Origin: an uncultured Helicobacter sp.
Lineage (GTDB): Bacteria; Campylobacterota; Campylobacteria; Campylobacterales; Helicobacteraceae
DNA length: 64,000 bases
NCBI GenBank assembly: GCA_949287835.1
Contig: CASEHV010000011.1
Coordinates: 101,181 to 165,180, forward strand
Direction of reading: 5' to 3'
The translations under genes were made by a program, and so were the position numbers. Shown in pieces: positions 56,914 to 64,000 of this stretch. Each line of letters starts with the position of its first letter. Within the stretch, counting starts at the first letter, position 1. The notes beneath the pieces were generated by a model. That model did not search any database and was not told the DNA's origin. It worked only from the letters and a program-made list of their open reading frames with translations.

Positions 56914-58350
56914 ATGCAGAATCAAGGTGTTTCAAAAAGCTCTTTTATTACGAACTTTAGATACAAGCGATATACGGTATATGTAATCATCACACTGCTT
57001 TTATTACTCATTCCATTTGTGCAAATAAATGATAATCAGATTCTGCTTTTATCCTTTGATAAAAAAGTCCTGCATCTCTTTGGCATAGAGTATAGCACTC
57101 AAGAATTTTATGTCATGCCATTTATGTTAATCATTCTTTTTGTGGGAATATTCCTTATCACAGTCATGGGCGGTCGCTTGTGGTGCGGCTGGAGCTGTCC
57201 GCAGACGATATTTCGCGTCATTTATAGAGATTTGATACAGACAAAGATTCTAAAGATTCGAAAAAAGATTGCCGATAAGCAACAACCGCTAAATTTAGAT
57301 TCTGGAGCTAAAAAGCTAAAATTTCTTCTTAGCCTTATTATGTTCTCTATCGTGGCGTTAATTGTCTCGGCAAATTTATTATTTTATTTCGTGCCGCCTT
57401 ATGATTTCTTCTCTGCCTTTAGCGACCCATCAGAGCATGGAATCTTATTTGGATTCTGGATTGTGATAGCTGCATTGATAGTGGGCGAAGTATGCTTCAT
57501 TGCTGAGAAATTCTGTATCTACATGTGTCCTTATGCAAGGGTGCAGTCCGTGCTATTTGACAATAATACCCTCATGTCTATCTATGATACAAAGCGCGGG
57601 GGACTTGTGTATAATCCTAGTGGTTTGCCAATAGGCATAGCTCCCAAAAAGCAGAATAAAGCAAATGAATGCACAGATTGCAATCACTGCGTAAAAGTCT
57701 GCCCAACGCATATTGACATTCGAAAGGGTGTGCAGCTTGAGTGCATTCACTGCCTTGAGTGTGTCGATGCTTGTTCTAATATCATGAGTAAGTTTAATAG
57801 ACCAAGCCTTGTTAGCTGGAGCTCCCCAAATGCTATGGCAGAAAATAATAAACCAAAGCTAATAAGGGCAAAGACCATTGCTTACATCGTGATTTTGGTG
57901 ATTATTTTTGCAGGGTTAATCATCGCAGGTAGCAATCGCAAAAGTATGCTACTAAACATCACTAGGACTGCCGAGTTATATTCTGTTAGAAGTAGCGGTG
58001 CGGTGGATAATGCCTATAAGTTTGTCGTGCAGAATACCGATGATAAAGAGCATAGATTTGCCTTTGAGGTGCAAGGTGAGTTGGCAGATAAATTTGAGAT
58101 TATAGCCCCAGACCATTTAGGAGAAAAGGACTTTTTGATAAGTGGCAAGGGTGAGAAAATAATGGTTATCCTGCTTAGGGCAAAAGAGAATATTAGCAAG
58201 GATACCTCTAGCGATTATAAGCAAAATATAACGATAAATGCTTTTGCACTCGATGATAAAGAGAGAATAAATATACAGAAAGATACATTTTTCATGTATC
58301 CTAGCGATGAGAATTACGACAAAAAAATGGAAGCACTAATGAGAAAATAG
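56914..58350 (+). CDS. ccoG: cbb3-type cytochrome c oxidase accessory protein CcoG (FixG/RdxA)
   Basis: Membrane-bound ferredoxin-like protein that supports copper delivery/assembly of cbb3 oxidase. The protein is 478 aa. N-terminal hydrophobic segments flank GGRLWCGWSCPQTIFRVIYR; a double [4Fe-4S] motif lies at about residues 252-290 (CTDCNHCVKVCPTHIDIRKG, CIHCLECVDACSNIM); a C-terminal periplasmic Ig-like domain follows. The ccoNOQP and ccoHIS genes are not in the window. First of four closely spaced plus-strand genes. Confidence 0.95.
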   Translation: MQNQGVSKSSFITNFRYKRYTVYVIITLLLLLIPFVQINDNQILLLSFDKKVLHLFGIEYSTQEFYVMPFMLIILFVGIFLITVMGGRLWCGWSCPQTIFRVIYRDLIQTKILKIRKKIADKQQPLNLDSGAKKLKFLLSLIMFSIVALIVSANLLFYFVPPYDFFSAFSDPSEHGILFGFWIVIAALIVGEVCFIAEKFCIYMCPYARVQSVLFDNNTLMSIYDTKRGGLVYNPSGLPIGIAPKKQNKANECTDCNHCVKVCPTHIDIRKGVQLECIHCLECVDACSNIMSKFNRPSLVSWSSPNAMAENNKPKLIRAKTIAYIVILVIIFAGLIIAGSNRKSMLLNITRTAELYSVRSSGAVDNAYKFVVQNTDDKEHRFAFEVQGELADKFEIIAPDHLGEKDFLISGKGEKIMVILLRAKENISKDTSSDYKQNITINAFALDDKERINIQKDTFFMYPSDENYDKKMEALMRK

Positions 58351-58380
58351 ATTTTGGAAAACAGATTTGTAGGAGATAAT

Positions 58381-58950
58381 ATGAGTTTGGACTTTATCAA
58401 AGAGGAGCTAGATTCTCATCTAAGCACACTTAAGAGTTGCCTAGATTTGCTACCGCATAAGCTAAATAATATCGCAGAAGTCATGCTAGAGGCACTCAAA
58501 AATGGCAAAAAGATTCTAATATGTGGCAATGGCGGGAGTGCAGGAGATAGTCAGCACTTCGCCGCAGAGCTAACGGGACGCTACAAGAGAGAGAGGAAGG
58601 CACTACGTGCTATCGCACTACATGCAGATACTTCAGCACTAACTGCCATTGCTAATGACTATGGATATGAGTATGTCTTTAGTCGGCAGGTGGAGGCACT
58701 AGCAGATAGTGGGGATATTGTCTTTGGAATCTCTACGAGTGGAAACTCTAAAAATGTCATAAACGCACTAGAAAGTGCTAATAAAATCGGTTGTCTAACC
58801 ATATCCCTAGCAGGCAGAGATGGGGGGCAGATGAGTAGTCTGTGCGACCATAGCATTATTATCCCAAGTAATGATACTGCACGCATACAGGAGATGCACA
58901 TACTCTGCATACATATCCTATGCGATTTGATAGAGCAAGGGGTGGTTTAG
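58381..58950 (+). CDS. gmhA: Phosphoheptose isomerase
   Basis: Converts sedoheptulose-7-phosphate to D-glycero-D-manno-heptose-7-phosphate for LPS inner core. ATG 58381 (TAGGAGATAAT before it) gives 189 aa; an upstream in-frame TTG at 58354 is rejected. SIS-domain motifs: [20 protein letters not shown] and [15 protein letters not shown]. The other heptose genes (gmhB, hldE, hldD) are not present here. Confidence 0.95.
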   Translation: MSLDFIKEELDSHLSTLKSCLDLLPHKLNNIAEVMLEALKNGKKILICGNGGSAGDSQHFAAELTGRYKRERKALRAIALHADTSALTAIANDYGYEYVFSRQVEALADSGDIVFGISTSGNSKNVINALESANKIGCLTISLAGRDGGQMSSLCDHSIIIPSNDTARIQEMHILCIHILCDLIEQGVV

Positions 58951-58962
58951 TAGGGTAGTTAG

Positions 58963-59664
58963 ATGGGATTTGAGCAGTATATATTGATTTTATCATCGGC
59001 TTTTATGATGTCCTTATACCATTGCGTTGGTATGTGTGGGGGTATTGTTTTATATTTTAATATGAACGCATACTCTTCTAAGTTCATACAAATCATTGCA
59101 AATATTACATATTTCCTAGGAAGAATGTGTGGATATGTAGCTATTGGAGCAGCATTTTATCTAATCGGCGAGGCTTTTAGATTTAGCAAAAATGCGAGTG
59201 GAATCATATTGATACTGCTAGGAGTCATACTAATACTCATGGCATTTTTTAGCACATTTTATCCAAAGATACTAACAAATATACTTCCAAATAGCGATTA
59301 TAAATGGTATAAAAATATATTTAAAGCACTATTAAATGATAAAAAAATATTTAGAAACTTCCTGCTTGGAATCTTAAATGGCTTTCTGCCATGCCATTTA
59401 GTATATATGTTTGCGATAAAGGCTACAAACAGCGATACTATCATCACAGCCATACTAACCATGATACTCTTTGCACTCGGCACTTTTCTACCACTTTTTT
59501 TACTTGGGGTATTAAGCACGGGGGCAATTAGTGCTAGATTTAGAAATATTGCTATGAAAATATCATTTATTATAATGTTGTATTTTGGATTTACAAATAT
59601 ATATCAGGGCATATCTACACTTACACATGAGAATCAAACGCACAGTCATATACATCATCATTGA
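58963..59664 (+). CDS. TauE/SafE-like (UreH-domain) integral membrane protein
   Basis: The protein is 233 aa with about six hydrophobic segments. It opens with the family motif SLYHCVGMCGGIVLYFN (His/Cys pair in TM1), repeated in mirrored form as GILNGFLPCHLVYMFAIKA. It has a histidine-rich C-terminus (HENQTHSHIHHH) suggesting metal binding. Relatives often accompany cbb3-oxidase or metal-handling genes, which fits ccoG two genes upstream. A role in metal homeostasis is an inference. Confidence 0.8.
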   Translation: MGFEQYILILSSAFMMSLYHCVGMCGGIVLYFNMNAYSSKFIQIIANITYFLGRMCGYVAIGAAFYLIGEAFRFSKNASGIILILLGVILILMAFFSTFYPKILTNILPNSDYKWYKNIFKALLNDKKIFRNFLLGILNGFLPCHLVYMFAIKATNSDTIITAILTMILFALGTFLPLFLLGVLSTGAISARFRNIAMKISFIIMLYFGFTNIYQGISTLTHENQTHSHIHHH

Positions 59665-59672
59665 GGAATAAC

Positions 59673-60485
59673 ATGCAAAAAGAGCAGTCATTAAAGGAAT
59701 TTTTAGATTCCCAATACAATGAGTTTAATAATCTAGTAAAACTACATGACTACCCCGACCCTCTTAGCATTGTCTATAAACACCTAGATTCTAAACACAT
59801 AGATGAATTAGCATTAATCTGTGCTTTATATGCCTATGGAAACGTAAAACTCATTCTTAAGAATCTATCTGCAATGCCATTTGAAATGCTAGATAAAAAT
59901 ATAGATGATGATATAGAGAAATTTCCATATTATAGATTCCAAACTAGACATGATACTCGTACCTGCTTTTTAGCATTGCGACATGCCATAAAATGTGGTG
60001 GCATAAGAAATATATTTATGGAATCTTTTCATAAAAACAAAAATGTCATAGACGCAATTTACTCACTTATAAATTTTTTTTATACTTTCATGAAAGAGAA
60101 TAATCTTTTGACAAATGGCTCTATCTTTCTCTTTGGCAATCCGCTATCAAAAACTTCACCACTAAAGAGATACAACATGTTCCTGCGTTGGATGTCAAGA
60201 AAAGATAATATAGACTTAGGCTTATGGTCTATGTTGCCACGTAATGCCTTAGTGTTACCACTTGATACACATACTTTCAGAATCTCTAGCACACTAGGAC
60301 TTTGCACCCTAAAAAGTGCAAATATAAAAGCAGCTATGCAGATAACTAGCAATCTTTTAAAGTTTGATTCAGAGGACCCTATAAAATATGACTTCGCACT
60401 TTATAGGATAGGACAGCTTAATCTATTAAACTCTCCACCCTCCTTAGAATCTGCTCCATCTCATATCTCTTTAACTCATCTTTGA
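59673..60485 (+). CDS. TIGR02757/DUF2400 family protein
   Basis: The protein is 270 aa from ATG 59673 (GAGGAATAAC upstream). Family features: DYPDPLSIVYKH near the start, ALICALYAYGNVKLILKNL and LPLDTHTFRISSTLGLCTLK; function unknown. The family normally ends shortly after the DFALYRIGQL-type motif seen here. This reading continues some 20 residues more into a Ser/Pro-rich tail that overlaps the convergent exonuclease gene by 68 bases, so the end may have been altered. Confidence 0.85.
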   Translation: MQKEQSLKEFLDSQYNEFNNLVKLHDYPDPLSIVYKHLDSKHIDELALICALYAYGNVKLILKNLSAMPFEMLDKNIDDDIEKFPYYRFQTRHDTRTCFLALRHAIKCGGIRNIFMESFHKNKNVIDAIYSLINFFYTFMKENNLLTNGSIFLFGNPLSKTSPLKRYNMFLRWMSRKDNIDLGLWSMLPRNALVLPLDTHTFRISSTLGLCTLKSANIKAAMQITSNLLKFDSEDPIKYDFALYRIGQLNLLNSPPSLESAPSHISLTHL

Positions 60486-61299
60486 TATGTATCAGAGGGC
60501 AGAGTGTGCTACTATATTTAGCAGCCTCAAAGTCAAAGTCATCTAGCAAATCTCTCTTTAGCGACACTAGCTCCCTGCTTAAGAATGCCTCGCTCCTGCT
60601 ATTTAAAAGTGCATTAGCATTTCTCTTTCCTAGCATTGCTACTAGAGATTCAAAGCTATTATCTACCTTGTCATATAAAGATTCTAGATTCTCAAAATGC
60701 TCTATAATCTTCTTTGCTCCCTGTTTGCCTATGCCCTTTACCCCAGGGATATTATCAATGCTATCTCCTACGATACTTTGGAAAAAGATAAATTTAGAAG
60801 GTGGAATGCCGAATTTCTCCTCGCATTCCCTGCTTTGAATCTTTCTTTTCTTCGCATAGTCTATGATATGTACACTTTGGCTAATTAGCTGATATAAATC
60901 CTTGTCATGGCTAATGATTCCTATCTCATGTCCCTTTGCCTCGCCTAAAGCACACAAAGTAGCGATGCAGTCATCTGCCTCATAGCCCTCTATGCTAATG
61001 GTAGATAGCCCCATTTTATCAAGCCATGATATAGCCACAGGTAGCTGGAGTAATAAATCCTTAGGAGTCTCGCTCCTATTTGCCTTATACTCACTATATA
61101 TATCCTTTCTAGCACTCCTGCCGCCACCCTCTAGTGCGAAAATAATGGCACTATCACTATGCTCTTTGTAAAGATTTAGTATAAGTGAGGCAAAGCCACT
61201 TAGCAAAGACGTGGGGAATCCGCTGGAGTTATGCAATGCTGGAAGGGCATAAAAACTACGAAAGAAAAAGCCAAATGTATCTACCAAAATTACTTTCAA
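60418..61299 (-). CDS. 5'-3' exonuclease (FEN/Pol I 5'-nuclease family), HP1022-like
   Basis: The protein is 293 aa, a stand-alone homologue of the DNA polymerase I 5'-nuclease domain, acting on flap/RNA-primer structures. Metal-site motifs: KVILVDTFGFFFRSFYALPA at the N-terminus, DIYSEYKANRSETP, EGYEADDCIATLCALG, IISHDKDLYQLIS and GDSIDNIPGVKGIGKQGAKK. In H. pylori this gene (HP1022) is next to HP1021; here it is about 37 kb away, following a cyclophilin gene by three bases. Confidence 0.93.
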   Translation of the reverse strand: MKVILVDTFGFFFRSFYALPALHNSSGFPTSLLSGFASLILNLYKEHSDSAIIFALEGGGRSARKDIYSEYKANRSETPKDLLLQLPVAISWLDKMGLSTISIEGYEADDCIATLCALGEAKGHEIGIISHDKDLYQLISQSVHIIDYAKKRKIQSRECEEKFGIPPSKFIFFQSIVGDSIDNIPGVKGIGKQGAKKIIEHFENLESLYDKVDNSFESLVAMLGKRNANALLNSRSEAFLSRELVSLKRDLLDDFDFEAAKYSSTLCPLIHIKDELKRYEMEQILRRVESLID

Positions 61300-61302
61300 G
61301 CA

Positions 61303-61797
61303 CTAATCCTCTTTAGCCACGACACGAATAGATTCTATAATATCACCCTGCTTTATGGAATCTAGTATGTTATAGCTATCCCTATCTCGCACTGAGATTC
61401 TGCCAAAGGCTGTGTGCATACCGTCTAAATGCGGCTGAGGGGCAAAGCATATAAAAAATTGACTCCCTCCTGTGTCTCTACCTGCATGTGCCATAGAGAT
61501 TGTGCCTCTATTGTGCTTTTGCTTATTATTCTCTAACTCACATTTGATTCTATATCCCGGTCCGCCTGTGCCATCACCTTTAGGACAGCCACCTTGCGCC
61601 ATGAATCCCGCTATGACACGATGAAAGTTTAGCCCGTCATAGAATCCGCCATTAGCCAAAGTGGCAAAATTGGTAACTGCCTGTGGGGCATCATCTGGAG
61701 CTAACTCTACATTTATCACGCCCTTACTTGTGGTAATGATAGCTAACTGGTAGCCTGAGAGTTTCTCATCTATTTCATATACTTTTAGCTCTTCCAT
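61303..61797 (-). CDS. ppiA: Peptidyl-prolyl cis-trans isomerase, cyclophilin type
   Basis: The protein is 164 aa, cytoplasmic (no signal peptide). Cyclophilin core intact: NFHRVIAGFMAQGGCPKGDG with the catalytic Arg, YRIKCELENN, ISMAHAGRDTGGSQFFICFA and HLDGMHTAFGRI. The gene symbol follows common usage for this family. TAGGAGATTAT precedes the ATG. Co-directional with the exonuclease gene. Confidence 0.93.
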   Translation of the reverse strand: MEELKVYEIDEKLSGYQLAIITTSKGVINVELAPDDAPQAVTNFATLANGGFYDGLNFHRVIAGFMAQGGCPKGDGTGGPGYRIKCELENNKQKHNRGTISMAHAGRDTGGSQFFICFAPQPHLDGMHTAFGRISVRDRDSYNILDSIKQGDIIESIRVVAKED

Positions 61798-61875
61798 ATA
61801 ATCTCCTATCTTAATAATCTCCTATCTTAGAATAAGCAATTCTATCAATTTTGATAGTCTTTTGCAAGTTTAGTG

Positions 61876-61881
61876 TATAAT
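61876..61881 (+). promoter_or_regulatory. Candidate -10 element for the secreted protein-mreC pair
   Basis: TATAAT in the context GTGTATAATTTTAGCAC, 29 bases before ATG 61905, with AAGGAG at 61891-61896. Consensus match; no clear -35. Confidence 0.6.
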
Positions 61882-61904
61882 TTTAGCACTAAGGAGCCGT
61901 TGTT

Positions 61905-62783
61905 ATGCGAGTTATTATAGCCTCTTTGTTATTGTTATGTGCTTTTGCCTATGCTGATGGTATCAATTTTGACTGCAATGATTTATATGGGAATTGTGAT
62001 TCTAAAAACGTAAATACCCCAAAGGGTAGTCAGGGTGGGCAGAAAGGAAGTGGCACAAGTAATAGCACGGGTAAAAGCGGTGCAAATAATAGCAATACAA
62101 TAAAGGGACAAACTGGCGTAAGTGTGCCTAGTGGCTTTAGCAATAAACGCGGTGGATTCTTATACTCCGTTGTATTTCTAAGTGCCTTGTTTGATAATGG
62201 TGTGCAAAAACAGGGCTATGGAATCCTAATAAAAGATGGATACATACTAGCGGCAGCCGAGCTTATGAATGAGCCTAATGCCTACATTCGCGAGGTAGTC
62301 GCAAAGGTGCAAGATGATAGTTCTAACTCCCTTATGTGCTTTGCCATGCTAAGACTTAGGGCAAGCGATACAAAGCTATCTTTGCTTAGAGCTGAGAATT
62401 ATACAGATATTTATTGCAATAGACGACCTGAGAGTTTTTATCATCAAAGAATCAATCTTCATCACTACACACCCGTGCATAAAGGCACTCTAAAACGCAC
62501 GATTCTCTCTAGCAAAGATAGCGTCCTTTTCCCATTTATAAGCGATGATAACTCCATGCGTTACCGCAGTGCTAGTATCTCTAATATCAATAAGCATAAA
62601 GCCGTGCATGGTCTACCACTATTTAACTCTAAGGGAATCTTTGTAGGATTCATGTATAGCACGGGGGATAAAAATACGATTATCTCAAGCGATGAGGCAA
62701 ATGATTTTATATGTAATACCATAGCTAAAAATAGGCTTTTACCTGTGAGTGATTTGACTAGGGCATGTGGCGTTGTGAGATAG
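61905..62783 (+). CDS. Secreted protein with possible degenerate trypsin-like fold
   Basis: The protein is 292 aa. Signal peptide MRVIIASLLLLCAFAYA, then a Gly/Ser/Asn-rich linker of about 60 residues (residues 35-80). A compact domain follows: GYGILIKDGYILAAAELMNE resembles the start of a chymotrypsin-like barrel, and HGLPLFNSKGIFVGFMYSTG resembles the region around the catalytic Ser of such proteases. The Gly-Asn-Ser-Gly serine is not there. I therefore do not call it an active protease. It has several cysteines that may form disulfides. mreC follows 14 bases later. Confidence 0.6.
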   Translation: MRVIIASLLLLCAFAYADGINFDCNDLYGNCDSKNVNTPKGSQGGQKGSGTSNSTGKSGANNSNTIKGQTGVSVPSGFSNKRGGFLYSVVFLSALFDNGVQKQGYGILIKDGYILAAAELMNEPNAYIREVVAKVQDDSSNSLMCFAMLRLRASDTKLSLLRAENYTDIYCNRRPESFYHQRINLHHYTPVHKGTLKRTILSSKDSVLFPFISDDNSMRYRSASISNINKHKAVHGLPLFNSKGIFVGFMYSTGDKNTIISSDEANDFICNTIAKNRLLPVSDLTRACGVVR

Positions 62784-62797
62784 AGGCTGTGGTGTAG

Positions 62798-63604
62798 ATG
62801 AGATTATTTACGATATTTGCTACGATTATTATCATCGTAGTAGCTGGTGTGGGGATTTTAAAACCCGTGCGTGAGTATGTGCTGAAAATCTCGCTAGATG
62901 TCAAAGAGATATTTGTAGATAGTAAAGATTCTATCATCTACTTTGTGAAAGACTACATAGGGCAGGCAGATAAGATTGCAAGTATGAGGGAGCAGATAAG
63001 AGAGCTAGAATCCTATAAGATAAAATACAAGGCACTAAGTGCAGACTTTGATAATCTCTACTATGCCACAGAGATAGAGAGACACTACAAAGAGCCAGAG
63101 GTGCAGCTATCTCAGGTGCTATCGTATGTAACGCTAGGTAGTTATACAAAATTATGGATAAACTACAATGGGAATCTAAGTGATGATAAGATTTTTGGCA
63201 TGGTAAAGGACGGCTATGCCATAGGCATCGCTAGAAAGAATGGGAATCATCTCATGGGAATCCTAAATGGCGATAGAGAATGCAGCTATTCAGTATATAT
63301 CGGGGATAATAGAGTGCCGGGCACACTTAGGACTATGAATGATGGCAGGATAGTGATAGATTATATCCCCGCTTGGCAGAGTATCAAGGTGGGGGACAAT
63401 GTCGTTACTAGCGGACTTGATGGAATCTTTTTTGAAGACGTGCAAGTAGGAGCTATCACAAGCGTTCGCCAAGAAAGTGGCTACCAAAGAGCAGGCATAA
63501 AGCTAGAATCTTTTAGCAATCGCCTAAGCTATGTATGGCTCATTGATACGAATATACCGCAGGTTACGAGGGTGGAAAATACCACATCAAATAATGTAGA
63601 GTAG
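62798..63604 (+). CDS. mreC: Cell-shape-determining protein MreC
   Basis: The protein is 268 aa. N-terminal membrane anchor (LFTIFATIIIIVVAGVGIL), a coiled-coil of about 60 residues (REQIRELESYKIKYKALSAD), then the periplasmic beta-domain with PAWQSIKVGDNVVTSGLDGI and FEDVQVGAITSVRQE as in MreC. Links the cytoplasmic MreB filament to the elongasome. mreB is not adjacent upstream, where a secreted protein gene takes its place. Confidence 0.92.
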   Translation: MRLFTIFATIIIIVVAGVGILKPVREYVLKISLDVKEIFVDSKDSIIYFVKDYIGQADKIASMREQIRELESYKIKYKALSADFDNLYYATEIERHYKEPEVQLSQVLSYVTLGSYTKLWINYNGNLSDDKIFGMVKDGYAIGIARKNGNHLMGILNGDRECSYSVYIGDNRVPGTLRTMNDGRIVIDYIPAWQSIKVGDNVVTSGLDGIFFEDVQVGAITSVRQESGYQRAGIKLESFSNRLSYVWLIDTNIPQVTRVENTTSNNVE

Positions 63605-64000
63605 TAGCATACCGAATCTTTATTTTTCATAATTATAAGAATTTTAAATCCTCACTGCATTTTTCTATGGCAAATTATCACAGAATCAATATTACTATTA
63701 ATAATTTCTATACAAAGATTCTAGATTCTTTGCCTTTGGCTCAGAATGACGAATTTAAGTTATGTTGAGAGAGTCGAAACATCTCAGAATCTAGATTCTA
63801 AAGAAAACACAGAATCTAAGAAAGAACAGAATCTAGATTCTGTAATTTTTCGTCATTCGCAAGGCTTGCCGAAATTCTAGAATCCTTATGAAATTTTGCT
63901 TTGCTGGATTGCAAATCCAGATTCTATGTTTTGATTTTGTAAATCTAAAATTCAAAAAAGATTTTAGAATCTACAACCGCTCTATAAGCACTTTTTTATA
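63605..64000. repeat. Intergenic A/B modules downstream of mreC
   Basis: A 396-base stretch to the window end without a gene. 63711-63790 is A (GATTCTTTGCCTTTGGCTC, then AGAATGAC) joined through GAATTTAAGT to B (TATGTTGAGAGAGTCGAAAC then ATCT). It is followed by AGAATCTAGATTCT filler copies and a degenerate inverted A (63851-63880). The next gene lies beyond the window. Confidence 0.8.

Overview
The window is chromosomal DNA from an epsilonproteobacterium (Campylobacterota), most likely an enterohepatic-type Helicobacter. The evidence is low GC content, a nuo operon whose NADH-input subunits are not NuoE/NuoF, an HP1021-type atypical response regulator next to a fused ispDF, a Helicobacter-style small beta-barrel outer membrane protein, a hipO-type amidohydrolase and a CcoG protein. 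I see no rRNA, tRNA, CRISPR array, transposase or prophage. Species cannot be fixed from the sequence alone.

Layout. 1-15425 (+): the 3' part of a nuo (complex I) operon: a GltD-like flavoprotein cut by the window edge, two tandem nuoG paralogues, then nuoH-I-J-K-L-M-N. It runs on into murA and efp (to 17313) and an orphan amino-acid ABC permease. 17973-20876 (-): an SNF-family sodium symporter and a frameshifted POT peptide transporter. 21075-25982: an enlarged peptidyl-tRNA hydrolase facing a (-) cluster ispDF / HP1021-like regulator / ATP-sulfurylase-like protein. 26179-29939 (-): tcuC-tcuA-tcuB, a tricarballylate/citrate-type utilisation operon. 30892-34801 (-): ychF and four poorly characterised genes. 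34905-38846 (+): a small membrane protein, an MFS exporter and one large decayed gene. 39652-42019 (-): MFS transporter plus hipO amidohydrolase. 42427-49388 (-): alaS, a small outer membrane protein and ppc. 49506-50531 (+): ilvC. 50665-56794 (-): an RND pump, a frameshifted TPR/Sel1 protein, yraN and an ABC-F ATPase. 56914-60485 (+): ccoG, gmhA, a TauE/SafE-like membrane protein and a TIGR02757 protein. 60418-61797 (-): a 5'-3' exonuclease and a cyclophilin. 61905-63604 (+): a secreted protein and mreC.

The most unusual feature is a dispersed mosaic repeat family built from two short modules. Module A reads GATTCTTCG-(N7-10)-CAGAATGAC. Module B reads GTCATGTTGAGCGGTAGCG followed by AAACATCT. 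In intergenic gaps they form inverted pairs (REP/REPIN-like) joined by a recurring ACTTAAATTCG linker. The same modules are also inserted, in frame, inside at least five genes for core proteins (NuoG1, NuoG2, NuoM, IspDF, Ppc). There they encode segments of the form VMLSGSETS...DSKDSSPTAQND, in three of these proteins (NuoG1, NuoG2, IspDF) followed by 7-8-residue arrays beginning Asn-Asp. The host proteins keep their catalytic motifs. This resembles in principle the Rickettsia palindromic elements that insert in coding sequence, but the sequence here is different.

Two other themes recur. Several genes are broken (POT transporter, TPR/Sel1 protein, and a ~730-codon gene with two in-frame stops and a frameshift). 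Several proteins have a family fold with missing key residues (receiver domain without the phosphorylatable Asp, ATP-sulfurylase-like protein without QxRN and GRDHAG, SdhB-like beta-grasp protein without the Fe-S cysteines).
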